NCBI GenBank assembly: GCA_036841525.1
Contig: DAITVZ010000034.1
Span: 1-47,667, forward strand
Length of the DNA stretch: 47,667 nucleotides
Source: JAAYEA01 sp012689325
GTDB taxonomy: Bacteria > Chloroflexota > Anaerolineae > JAAYEA01
Reading direction: 5' to 3'
Positions 16,439 to 23,636 of this stretch are shown here, in pieces; position 1 is the stretch's first letter; each line of letters starts with the position of its first letter. Under the pieces are notes generated by a model. The model did not search any database, was not told the origin of the DNA, and saw only the letters and a list, made by a program, of their open reading frames with translations. The position numbers were made by a program, and so were the translations under genes.

Positions 16439-18199
16439 ATGAACAGGCCGAGGTATGCATGCGTGCTGGGCGCGATCGCGGCCAGCTTGCTGCTGGCGCT
16501 GCCCATGCTCGGGCCGCTCGCCGCCCGGGCTGCGGAGGGCGCGACCCCTGTCGCCTGGCTGTTCCTGCCGTTTGTCAGCAGGCAGCATTTCGGCGCGGTA
16601 GTCACCTTCACCCCGACGCCGACACCCACGGCCACCGTCTCCCCAACGGATATCCCCACCCGGACGCCGACGAACTCGCCCTCCGCCACCGCAACCCACA
16701 GCGCGACGCCGACCGGCACGCCCCCGCCGACCCGGACCGCGACGCCGTCGGCCACGCCCATCCCGCCCGGCGTCCATGTCCTGCCGAACCATTCGTTCTA
16801 CGTGGACGACAGCGACTATCTCCACATCGTGGGCGAGGTCTGGAACCACACCGACGGCCATGTCACCAACGTGATGATCGTGGCCGACCTGGTCACCGCC
16901 GGGGGGGAACTGGCGGATACGGGCCTGACCGTCATCGATCTACAGAATCTGCCCGCGGGCGAGCGGACCTGCTTTCACATCATGCTTGCCGAGCCGGAGG
17001 GCTGGGCGCGCTACGAGTTCCGGCCGGTGCGCTACCTGACGGCCGGCGCGCCGCTGCCGCGCCTCGAGGTGCGCGCCAGCAACGGGCGCTATGACGCGGC
17101 GTCTGGCCGGTACGAGGTCACCGGGCGCGTCCATAACGCCGAGAGCCAGCGCCTCGAGTATGTGGGCGTGGTGACCACGCTCTATGATGCCGCCGGCGTG
17201 GTGATCGGCGCGGGGTTCGCTTATGTGGATAGCATCCACCTGGACCCCGGCCAGGAGAGCGCCTTCGCGGATGAGATCGGCGGGCGCGACTATGGCGAGG
17301 TCGCCGCCTTCCGCGTGCAGGCCGATGGCGCCGCCGCGCAGGCGGCCCCGCTCCAGCGTGGCGGGCGGAAGGCGGCTGCGGATGGGCCCGCGCCGAGCGA
17401 TGTCCCCGAGGCCGAGCGTCAGGCCCTGCTGGCCCTGTATGGGGCCACCAACGGCCCCGCCTGGGCCCATCGCGAGGGCTGGCTGACGGCGACCAGCCCC
17501 TGCACCTGGTATGGCGTGACCTGCGACGCTGGGCATGTCGTCTATCTCGATCTCTCCGACAACCGATTAGCGGGGGCCATCCCGCCCGAGCTGGGCAACC
17601 TGGGCAGCCTGCAAGAGCTGCGCCTCGCCGACAACCAGTTAAGCGGGGCGATTCCGGCGGCCCTGGGCGACCTGACCCGACTGTCCACCCTTTCCCTCGC
17701 CTTTAACCAGTTGAGCGGGCCGATCCCCGCGACGCTGGGCGGCCTCCCTGTTCTGACGTGGCTCTATCTCCACGCCAACCAACTGAGCGGGGCGATCCCC
17801 GCCGAGCTGGGCGGCCTGGCCAAGTTGCAGACGCTCTCCCTCGGCACCAACCAGTTGACAGGGACCATCCCACCCGCGCTGGGCAACCTGGCCAGCCTGC
17901 GCGACCTACGCCTCGGCAACAACCATCTGCGAGGGGGCGTCCCGCCGGAGCTGGGGAACCTCGCGCGCCTGGGCCAACTCTCCCTAGGAGATAACCCGCT
18001 CAGCGGGGCTCTTCCGCGCAGCCTGATGACCCTGCGGCTCGCCGCCTTTGCCTATAGCAGAACGGCCCTTTGTGAGCCGGGCGATGGCGACTTTCAGGCT
18101 TGGCTGGCGGCCATCCCTTACCTAGAGCGCACTCTGGTGACCTGTGGCGAGGGCCAGATCTTCCTGCCGGTCATCCGAAAGGGGTTTCATGGTGGATAA
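16439..18199 (+). CDS. Secreted plant-type leucine-rich-repeat protein
   Basis: This 586-residue protein has a signal peptide (1-31) and a Thr/Pro linker (about 56-108, TPTPTPTATVSPT). Two beta-sandwich segments follow (about 112-200 and 205-300, LHIVGEVWNHT and YEVTGRVHNAE, FxLYD-like). A plant-type LRR N-cap comes next (LLALYGATNGPAW, CTWYGVTC). Seven 24-residue LRRs of the form LxLxxNxLSGxIPxxLGxL run from about 365 to 535. FLPFVS near the mature N terminus and FLPVIR at the C terminus are similar hydrophobic motifs, seen often in Anaerolineae secreted proteins. It is probably a surface binding protein. The ATG follows GGGGGAGAAC. Confidence 0.88.
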   Translation: MNRPRYACVLGAIAASLLLALPMLGPLAARAAEGATPVAWLFLPFVSRQHFGAVVTFTPTPTPTATVSPTDIPTRTPTNSPSATATHSATPTGTPPPTRTATPSATPIPPGVHVLPNHSFYVDDSDYLHIVGEVWNHTDGHVTNVMIVADLVTAGGELADTGLTVIDLQNLPAGERTCFHIMLAEPEGWARYEFRPVRYLTAGAPLPRLEVRASNGRYDAASGRYEVTGRVHNAESQRLEYVGVVTTLYDAAGVVIGAGFAYVDSIHLDPGQESAFADEIGGRDYGEVAAFRVQADGAAAQAAPLQRGGRKAAADGPAPSDVPEAERQALLALYGATNGPAWAHREGWLTATSPCTWYGVTCDAGHVVYLDLSDNRLAGAIPPELGNLGSLQELRLADNQLSGAIPAALGDLTRLSTLSLAFNQLSGPIPATLGGLPVLTWLYLHANQLSGAIPAELGGLAKLQTLSLGTNQLTGTIPPALGNLASLRDLRLGNNHLRGGVPPELGNLARLGQLSLGDNPLSGALPRSLMTLRLAAFAYSRTALCEPGDGDFQAWLAAIPYLERTLVTCGEGQIFLPVIRKGFHGG

Positions 18200-19349
18200 C
18201 GTGACACCTTACCAACGCTGCCTGGCTACCCTCGCGGGAGAGGTCCCCGACCGCATGCCCGCCTATACCCCCACCATCGCCTGCGACGTGGCCAGCGCCA
18301 TCCTGGGCCGGCGCGTGGATGCCGGCGGGCCGTCGCTGTGGTACGCCGAGGCGCGGGCCTGGGCGGTGGGGGAGACGGCCCACGACGAGTTCGTCCATGC
18401 CTACGTGGAGGCGCTGGTGGACCTGAACCGCAGGCTGGATATCGAGGTCTTTCGCTTCGGCTGGCGCAAGACCGACCGCCCAACCCGGCAACTGGACGAG
18501 TTCACCTTCCTCTATGGCGATCCCGACGGCGTGCGCCAGGTCTGGCGATGGGATGCCGAGGTGGGCAACTATATTCCCGTGCTGGACACGGCGCCGCGCA
18601 TCCGGCCGGAGGATTATCCGCGGCTGGCGCGGGAGCGCACCCGTGGCGCCGCACGCGCGGCGGAGGCGGCGCGGGCCAACGCGGGCGCCGCCGAGCAGGC
18701 GATGCAGGCGCGGCTGGGCGAGAGCATGTTCGTGGCGGCGGGCGGCGGCGGGATCGGCGTCGGGCAGAGCGAGGCCGGGCTGATGGCCTGCCTGCTCGAG
18801 CCGGGGGCCGTGGGCGACATCCTGGACGCCCAACTGGAGGTCGGCCTGGCGCAGATGGAAGGGATCGCCGCGCGAGGGATCAAGGTCGTGCTGGGCGGCG
18901 GCGACATGGCCGACAAGAATGGGCCGCTCTATTCCCCGCGGGTTTTTCGGCACCTGATCCTGCCGCGCCTTGCCAAGCTGGCGGCGCGCTGCCGCGAGCT
19001 GGGGTTGCACTATGTCTGGCGCACCGATGGGCGGCTCTGGCTGGTGAGCGACATGATCTTTCGGGAGGCTGGCGTCCCCGGCTATGGCGAGGTGGACTAT
19101 GACGCCGGGATGGAGATGGCGGCGATCCGCCAGCGCTATCCGGAGCTGGTGGTGTGGGCCAACGCCAGCGGCGACCGGTTGCGTCGCGGCTCCGCGGCGG
19201 AGGTCTATGACCACTGCCGGGCGATCCTGGAGGGAAGTGGCGGCCGCGGCTACTTTCACGGCTGCAGCAATACGGTGCTGGGCGGCACGCCGGTCGAGAA
19301 CGTCTGGGCGATGATGCAGGCCCGCGACGACTATCGCCCGCAGGCGTAG
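18189..19349 (+). CDS. Uroporphyrinogen decarboxylase-like (URO-D superfamily) protein
   Basis: This 386-residue protein has the URO-D/MtaA-like TIM barrel fold. It contains LATLAGEVPDRMP at the start, GGGDMADKNGPLYSPRVFRHLILP in the middle and GYFHGCSNTVLGGTPVENVWAMM at the end. These are typical of the catabolic and methyl-transfer branch rather than haem HemE, because the HemE N-terminal R-x-P-V-W-x-M-R-Q-A-G motif is missing. It may act as a corrinoid methyltransferase or decarboxylase. It overlaps the LRR gene by 11 bases. The ATG at 18189 is preceded by AAAGGGG and gives a normal family N terminus. Confidence 0.8.
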   Translation: MVDNVTPYQRCLATLAGEVPDRMPAYTPTIACDVASAILGRRVDAGGPSLWYAEARAWAVGETAHDEFVHAYVEALVDLNRRLDIEVFRFGWRKTDRPTRQLDEFTFLYGDPDGVRQVWRWDAEVGNYIPVLDTAPRIRPEDYPRLARERTRGAARAAEAARANAGAAEQAMQARLGESMFVAAGGGGIGVGQSEAGLMACLLEPGAVGDILDAQLEVGLAQMEGIAARGIKVVLGGGDMADKNGPLYSPRVFRHLILPRLAKLAARCRELGLHYVWRTDGRLWLVSDMIFREAGVPGYGEVDYDAGMEMAAIRQRYPELVVWANASGDRLRRGSAAEVYDHCRAILEGSGGRGYFHGCSNTVLGGTPVENVWAMMQARDDYRPQA

Positions 19350-19491
19350 CGCGATCCTCCGGATGGCGGAGTGTCGGCAGGTTGGGTAGCGCAATCCATA
19401 GGAGTGCGCCGCGTTAGCAGGCCGCGTAGCGCAATCCTCCGGATTGCGGCGTGTCGGTGGTTCGGGCAGCGCAATCCGGAGGATTGCGCCA
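19345..19491. repeat. Array of four REP-like palindromes
   Basis: Units start near 19345, 19386, 19425 and 19468, each a variant of TAGCGCAATCC-tcc-GGATTGCGC, in alternating and degenerate form. Unit spacing is about 40 bases. Two further units lie at 11867 and 11985. The third and fourth are inverted relative to each other and can pair over their whole length. Confidence 0.7.
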
Positions 19492-19530
19492 CGGATAGCG
19501 CACAGGGTATCGTCTATGTGGTGGAGCCCC

Positions 19531-19956
19531 ATGACCGCACAACGTGTGTTGGCTCGGTCCCTGCGCCTCATCGGCGCGCTGGGGGTCGCGCTGCTGTGCA
19601 TTGCCCTTTGGCTCATCTTGGTCGAGGTGGGGAGCTATGCGCGGCTCACCGACTCGGGCAGCTTGTTCTTGGTGGTCTGGCCCAACCTGCATTGGCTGTT
19701 GCTCTGGCTGGCCACGGCCGTGGCCGGGTTTCGGGGGTGGCGCCCGCTCCTGCCGCTCCTGGTGCTCTTGAGCCCGGCCCTGATCGCCCATGCCCTGCAA
19801 GGGCTGCGGACGAACACCGGCCGCCTGGTGGGCATCTTGCCTCTGGACCTCCTCTTCTGGGCGCAGGGGCTGGCGGAGGTGCTGCTGTGCGCCACGGCGC
19901 TGGCCGGGGCGGCCTGCTGGGCTTGGGCAAGGCTGGCCGGACGAAAAAGGATTTGA
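19531..19956 (+). CDS. Small four-helix membrane protein, unknown function
   Basis: This 141-residue protein has four hydrophobic segments (about 12-34, 48-66, 70-90 and 104-132) and a basic C terminus (RLAGRKRI). I do not recognise a family. The chosen ATG follows GTGGAGCC. An alternative ATG at 19516 adds MWWSP. It has no partner in the same direction, since the strong formate dehydrogenase promoter begins at its stop codon. The region upstream is repeat sequence. Confidence 0.6.
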   Translation: MTAQRVLARSLRLIGALGVALLCIALWLILVEVGSYARLTDSGSLFLVVWPNLHWLLLWLATAVAGFRGWRPLLPLLVLLSPALIAHALQGLRTNTGRLVGILPLDLLFWAQGLAEVLLCATALAGAACWAWARLAGRKRI

Positions 19957-19981
19957 CAGTCGTTTTCTTGTATGCTATAAT
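19953..19981 (+). promoter_or_regulatory. Perfect sigma-70-type promoter of the formate dehydrogenase operon
   Basis: TTGACA (19953-19958), exactly 17 bp, and TATAAT (19976-19981) with TGC extended -10. The -35 box overlaps the stop region of the membrane-protein gene. The expected start site, near 19988, falls at the edge of the Rex-like palindrome. Such an unimproved consensus implies strong transcription held in check by a repressor. Confidence 0.9.
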
Positions 19982-19989
19982 CTCGAGGA

Positions 19990-20007
19990 TTGTGAAGGGA
20001 TTCACAG
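19990..20007. promoter_or_regulatory. Rex-like redox operator
   Basis: TTGTGA-N6-TCACAG is one base off the Rex consensus TTGTGA-N6-TCACAA, and its core TGTGAA-GGGA-TTCACA is a perfect palindrome. It covers the transcription start, where a bound repressor blocks initiation. Rex releases DNA when NADH is high. The genes controlled encode an NAD(H)-linked formate dehydrogenase, which makes the match biologically sensible. No rex gene lies in the window. Confidence 0.7.
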
Positions 20008-20074
20008 TTGATTGCCATGCGCGCCAAGCCTGCCGGGGCCACGCTCGCGCGCCAGATGCCGCAGGAGAGCGCTT

Positions 20075-20467
20075 TTGACGCTGCAAGAAGTTCTCGCCAT
20101 CATCGAGGGAAAGGTCATATCCAAGCGCGCCAACCTGGCGCTCGTCGTCGAGGCGGCCTGTGGGGCCGACCTGATGAGCGATGTGCTGGCCTTTACCCAC
20201 AGCGGCACCCTGCTGTTGAGCGGCTTGGTGAACCCGCAGGTGGTGCGGACCGCCGAGATGTCCGATATCAAGGCCATCGTGTTCGTCCGCGGCAAGGTTC
20301 CCCCTCCGGAAACCATCGCCCTTGCTGACGAGAAGGGCATCCCCTTGTTGGCGACCAAGTACACCATGTATGAGGCTTGCGGCCGCCTGTATCGCGCGGG
20401 ACTGAAGAGCTGCGGCCTATTCGATCTATCGCAACACCCTAGGGAGGGCAGCTCCTCCGGCGGTTAG
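20075..20467 (+). CDS. DRTGG-domain protein, first of two
   Basis: This 130-residue protein has the DRTGG fold: GKVISKRANL at the start, CGADLMSDVLAFTHSGTLLLSGL, AIVFVRGKVPPPETIALA and GIPLLATKYTMYEACGRLYRAG. The start is taken as TTG at 20075, with AGGAGAG 5 bases upstream. No ATG lies in the right frame near it. It is the first gene after the Rex-regulated promoter. DRTGG domains occur next to phosphotransacetylase and in bifurcating-hydrogenase operons, where they are thought to sense a ligand. Their biochemical role is not established. A paralogue lies at 21452. Confidence 0.85.
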   Translation: MTLQEVLAIIEGKVISKRANLALVVEAACGADLMSDVLAFTHSGTLLLSGLVNPQVVRTAEMSDIKAIVFVRGKVPPPETIALADEKGIPLLATKYTMYEACGRLYRAGLKSCGLFDLSQHPREGSSSGG

Positions 20468-20499
20468 GCACAGGGGCCCAAGGCGGGGCCTGGAGGCAG

Positions 20500-21438
20500 A
20501 TGAGCGCCACGGAGCCGATCAGCGAAGAGAGACGCGCCGAGATCACCCGAATCCAGGAGCTGATCTATGAGCTCAAGATCGGGCAGATCATGACGCGCAA
20601 GCTGATCGCCATGTCGCCTGAGCAGACCATGGCCGAGCTCAAGGATGTGCTGCGGATCAACCGCATCTCGGGCGCGCCGGTGGTGGAGGGCGGCAAGCTG
20701 GCGGGGGTCATCAGCATCGAGGACCTGATCAAGGCGCTGGAATCGGGCGAGAAAGAGGCCCGCATTCGCGACAAGATGGCCACCAACGTGCAGACCGTCT
20801 ATCAGGACGAGTCGGTGGTCAGCGCGGTCAACCGCTTTGCTCAATTCGGTTACGGTCGTCTCCCGGTGCTGGATCGGTCCGGGGAGCTCGTGGGCATCGT
20901 TACCCAAGGCGACGTGGTGCGCGGGCTGCTGAAGCGGATGCAGATCGAATATCAGGAAGAAGAGATCCATCGCTACCGGGCCAGCCACATCTTTGAGGAC
21001 ATTGTCTCGGACCAGACGGGCCTGATCCTGCGCTATCGCGTCAAGGCCAAGGATTTCGTCAGCGGGGGCGAGGCCTCCAGCAAGCTCAAGCGGGCGCTGG
21101 GACGCTTGGGCGCCCCGCCGCAGGTGGCGCGGCGCGTGGCCATCGCCACCTATGAAGCCGAGATGAACATTATCATCCACACCGACAAGGGCGGGGAGAT
21201 CATCGCCGAGATCATGCCGGAGCGCATCCGCATCGTGGCCACGGACAGCGGCCCCGGCATACCCGATGTGGAGCAAGCCATGCAGCCGGGCTATTCCACC
21301 GCTCCGGATTGGATCCGCGAGCTGGGGTTTGGGGCGGGCATGGGGCTCAGCAACATCCAGGCCTGCGCCGACAAGATGACCCTGAATTCCACCATGGGTG
21401 TGGGGAGCCGCCTGGAAATCGTCTTCCAGGTCAAGTAA
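20500..21438 (+). CDS. CBS-pair protein with HATPase domain
   Basis: This 312-residue protein has a pair of CBS domains (about 22-145; IGQIMTRKLIAMSPEQTMAE, GRLPVLDRSGELVGIVTQGD), a linker, then a GHKL ATPase domain of anti-sigma/serine-kinase type (about 190-312). The latter has N-box EAEMNIIIH, G1 box ATDSGPGIPD and G2 box GFGAGMGLSNI. CBS pairs bind adenylates, so it may read AMP/ATP or a similar signal and phosphorylate or bind a partner. Genes of this architecture sit at the head of bifurcating-hydrogenase (hydABC-type) operons. Their exact role is unknown. It starts 32 bases after the DRTGG gene. Confidence 0.88.
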   Translation: MSATEPISEERRAEITRIQELIYELKIGQIMTRKLIAMSPEQTMAELKDVLRINRISGAPVVEGGKLAGVISIEDLIKALESGEKEARIRDKMATNVQTVYQDESVVSAVNRFAQFGYGRLPVLDRSGELVGIVTQGDVVRGLLKRMQIEYQEEEIHRYRASHIFEDIVSDQTGLILRYRVKAKDFVSGGEASSKLKRALGRLGAPPQVARRVAIATYEAEMNIIIHTDKGGEIIAEIMPERIRIVATDSGPGIPDVEQAMQPGYSTAPDWIRELGFGAGMGLSNIQACADKMTLNSTMGVGSRLEIVFQVK

Positions 21439-21451
21439 AGGCGGGGCAGAG

Positions 21452-21805
21452 ATGACAACCGTTGCCGATATCGTGGACAAGCTCGCTTTGCAGGTCCGCA
21501 CAGGGACGGGGACGCTGCGGGATCGCCCCGTGACCGGCGGCTATGCCTCCGACCTTTTGAGCTGCGTGATGGCCGGCGCGCGCAAGGGCGATGTCTGGGT
21601 GACGCTGCAGGCGCACCCCAACGTCATTGCCGTCGCCGTCCTGTTGGAGCTGGCCGCGGTGATCATCACCGAGGGGGCGCAGCCGGACCCGGAGACGCTG
21701 AAAAAGGCCGAGGCTGAGGACGTGCCGGTGCTGACCACCACCGACAACACCTATGTGGTGGTGACCAAGCTGGCGGCGCTGGGGGTACTGGGGGCGAGCA
21801 GCTAA
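21452..21805 (+). CDS. DRTGG-domain protein, second of two
   Basis: This 117-residue protein contains VTGGYASDLLSCVMAGARKGDVWVT and LQAHPNVIAVAVLLE, the typical DRTGG core, then AVIITEGAQPDPETL and VPVLTTTDNTYVVVTKL. It is paralogous to the product of 20075, but its N-terminal and ligand-loop residues differ, so the two may bind different ligands or form a heterodimer. The ATG at 21452 follows GGGGCAGAG and comes 13 bases after the CBS/ATPase gene. Confidence 0.87.
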   Translation: MTTVADIVDKLALQVRTGTGTLRDRPVTGGYASDLLSCVMAGARKGDVWVTLQAHPNVIAVAVLLELAAVIITEGAQPDPETLKKAEAEDVPVLTTTDNTYVVVTKLAALGVLGASS

Positions 21806-21891
21806 AGTATGCCAAGATAAAGCCCGCCAGCGGTTCCCTCTGAGAACGCACAGGTGCGACCCGGAATGTGGCAAGTGGGCGTCCAGGAGGC

Positions 21892-21952
21892 ATGTAGTGG
21901 CGACTTTAGCCGCTCCTGGCCCCGCCCGGAACGACTAAAGTCGTGACTACAT
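21892..21952. repeat. Inverted repeat 'gtagtcgcgactttagtcg' inside the operon
   Basis: Arms ATGTAGTGGCGACTTTAGCC and its near-complement CGACTAAAGTCGTGACTACA pair at 18 of 21 positions, with CGCTCCTGGCCCCGCCC between. Parts of the same sequence (CGACTACATA, CCGCTCCTGG) recur in the tandem repeats at 39131-39412. It lies between the second DRTGG gene and nuoE and should form an intercistronic RNA hairpin. Confidence 0.7.
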
Positions 21953-22048
21953 AGGAGCGTTCCTGTCTGGCGGGTAGATTTCACCTTGACATTGGTCTAG
22001 TCACGAAACGTGGACATTCACCAACCTATCGAGGGAGGTTATTCGAGC

Positions 22049-22516
22049 GTGATCGAAGAGACGTTGGATTTTGCGCCGTTGGACGAGTTGCTCGACCGGG
22101 CCAAGGCCGAAAAGATGGGCCTGATCCCCGTGTTGCAGCAGACCCAAGAGATCTATGGCTACTTGCCCGCTGAGGTGCTCCAGCGGATCGCCAAGCGGCT
22201 CTCGCTGTCTCCCAGCCAGGTGCTCGGCGTGGCAAGCTTTTACGCCCAGTTCCACCGCCATCCGCGCGGGCGCCACATCATCCAGCAATGCGACGGCACC
22301 GCTTGCCACGTGCGCGGCGCCAAGAATATCATCACGGCGGTGCAGGACCAGTTGGGCATCGCGGCTGGGCATACGACGCCGGACATGAAGGTGACCTACG
22401 AGGTGGTCTATTGCCTGGGCTCCTGCGCCCTGGCGCCGGTGGCCATCATCGATGGGAACGTGGTGGGCCGCCTGTCCGATGCCCGGATGACCGAATTGGT
22501 GAACGAGCTGCCCTAG
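22049..22516 (+). CDS. NuoE/HydC-like 2Fe-2S subunit of formate dehydrogenase complex
   Basis: This 155-residue protein has the thioredoxin-like [2Fe-2S] fold of the 24-kDa complex I subunit. Cluster ligands are visible as CDGTACHVRG and CLGSCALAP. The N-terminal helical bundle (LIPVLQQTQEIYGYLP, LSPSQVLGVASFYAQF) is standard. It passes electrons to or from the FMN site of the NuoF-like subunit. The GTG at 22049 follows GAGGGAGG with proper spacing. A GTG at 22010 in the same frame adds 13 residues and is less likely. Its stop overlaps the next gene's GTG by one base. Confidence 0.92.
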   Translation: MIEETLDFAPLDELLDRAKAEKMGLIPVLQQTQEIYGYLPAEVLQRIAKRLSLSPSQVLGVASFYAQFHRHPRGRHIIQQCDGTACHVRGAKNIITAVQDQLGIAAGHTTPDMKVTYEVVYCLGSCALAPVAIIDGNVVGRLSDARMTELVNELP

Positions 22517-23109
22517 TGCGCGAGCTGGCGCTGCATCTGCTGGACGTGGCGCAGAACGCGCTGGAGGCGGGGGCCACCCGCCTGGCCATCGAGATCGAGG
22601 AGGATCTCGCCGCCGACCGGCTGACCATCTCGGTGGTGGACAATGGCCGGGGGATGGACGCCGAGCTGCTAGCCAAAGTGCGCGACCCGTTCACCACCAC
22701 CCGCACGACGCGGCGGGTGGGGCTGGGGATCCCCCTCCTGACGGCGGCCGCGGAGCGCTGCAACGGGAAGGTCGAGATCGCTTCCCAGCCGGGGCAGGGG
22801 ACCGCCGTGATGGCGACCTTTCAACATAGCCATATCGACCGGGCGCCGCTGGGCGACGTCGCCGGCACGCTGGTGACGGCGATCCTGGCCAAGCCGGAGC
22901 TGGAGCTGACCTATCGCCACCGCGTGGGCGAGCGCGAGTTCGTTTTTAGCGCCGCCGAGTTGCGCGAACAGTTGGGCGACGTGCCGCTGAATCTGGGCCC
23001 GGTGATCCAGTGGGTCCGCGAGTACCTGAGCGAAAACATTGCGGCGTTGTACGAGACGGACGAGACAAACGCAAGTCCAACGTCGAATGTCGAAAGTCAG
23101 GATGAGTAG
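22516..23109 (+). CDS. GHKL-type ATPase protein without kinase dimerisation domain
   Basis: This 197-residue protein starts with GTG overlapping the nuoE stop. The N box (HLLDVAQNALEAG), G1 box (VVDNGRGMD) and G2 box (RRVGLGIPLL) of the Bergerat ATP-binding fold are all present. No histidine phosphoacceptor domain precedes them. The region from about 105 to 185 is specific to this group, which is found beside NuoE/NuoF-like genes of bifurcating hydrogenases. The substrate is unknown. The last 13 or so residues (NASPTSNVESQDE) lie within a dispersed inverted repeat and are probably an acquired tail. Confidence 0.85.
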   Translation: MRELALHLLDVAQNALEAGATRLAIEIEEDLAADRLTISVVDNGRGMDAELLAKVRDPFTTTRTTRRVGLGIPLLTAAAERCNGKVEIASQPGQGTAVMATFQHSHIDRAPLGDVAGTLVTAILAKPELELTYRHRVGEREFVFSAAELREQLGDVPLNLGPVIQWVREYLSENIAALYETDETNASPTSNVESQDE

Positions 23110-23178
23110 CTTGTTGACGTCAGGTGAGCTTTTCGACTTGCCTCCGGCTTGACTTTCGACTTTTGACTGTTGACTTGC
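23071..23178. repeat. Inverted repeat with 29-base arms overlapping the ATPase gene end
   Basis: Left arm 23071-23099 and right arm 23150-23178 match as inverted copies at about 24 of 29 positions, including a perfect GTCGAAAGTCA / TGACTTTCGAC core. The loop holds the ATPase stop codon. The unit 'gacttgcgact' and 'gactttcgact' resembles known intergenic repeats. The next gene's ribosome site lies just beyond. Confidence 0.75.
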
Positions 23179-23199
23179 GACTCTATAAAGGAGCCCGAT

Positions 23200-23580
23200 A
23201 TGCCTAAAGTCAAATCGCTTGAAGACCTGAACAAGCTGCGCCAACAGGCCCAGCAGGACCTGAAGGTCCGGGAAAAGGCCGGCACGCAGATCATCATCGG
23301 TATGGGCACCTGCGGCATCGCCGCGGGCGCTCGCGAGACGTTGCACGCGATCTTGGACGAGCTGGCCCGGCGGGAGCTCGCCGCCAACGTGACCACGGTG
23401 GGCTGCATCGGCATGTGCACCGAGGAGCCGCTGGTGGACATTGTCCAGCCCGGCCAGGACCGCATCACCTACGGCCACCTCACCGCAGACCGGGTGGCGC
23501 GGCTGGTGGAGGAGCACCTGGTGAACGGCCGTGTGGTGCGCGAGTGGGTGGTGGGGCAGATTGCCCCGTCTGGGAACTAG
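23200..23580 (+). CDS. Thioredoxin-like 2Fe-2S ferredoxin
   Basis: This 126-residue protein has MGTCGIAAGARE and TVGCIGMCTEEP, the reduced Cys pattern of the thioredoxin-like ferredoxin family. It has three Cys near the cluster region plus VDIVQPGQDRITYGHLT in the usual C-terminal strand. It corresponds to the small ferredoxin-like subunit between nuoE and nuoF in hydABC-type operons, and to the N-terminal domain of HoxF/FdsB. Only one Cys (GTCG) is seen in the first pair, so cluster ligation may be incomplete. The ATG follows AAAGGAGCCC. Confidence 0.85.
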   Translation: MPKVKSLEDLNKLRQQAQQDLKVREKAGTQIIIGMGTCGIAAGARETLHAILDELARRELAANVTTVGCIGMCTEEPLVDIVQPGQDRITYGHLTADRVARLVEEHLVNGRVVREWVVGQIAPSGN

Positions 23581-23636
23581 ACTGCGGCGCAACCTGTCTG
23601 CGTCACGGTGTGCAATAATTGAGGAGGTCTTTCGCA

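Noticed and set aside
19345..19491. CRISPR-like array (regular 40-base spacing)
   Set aside because: Units are degenerate palindromes in mixed orientation with only 15-18 bases between them, and no cas gene is present.
23200..23580. Truncated duplicate of the NuoF N-terminal domain
   Set aside because: Its sequence differs clearly from that domain and it matches the separate ferredoxin-like subunit found in related operons.
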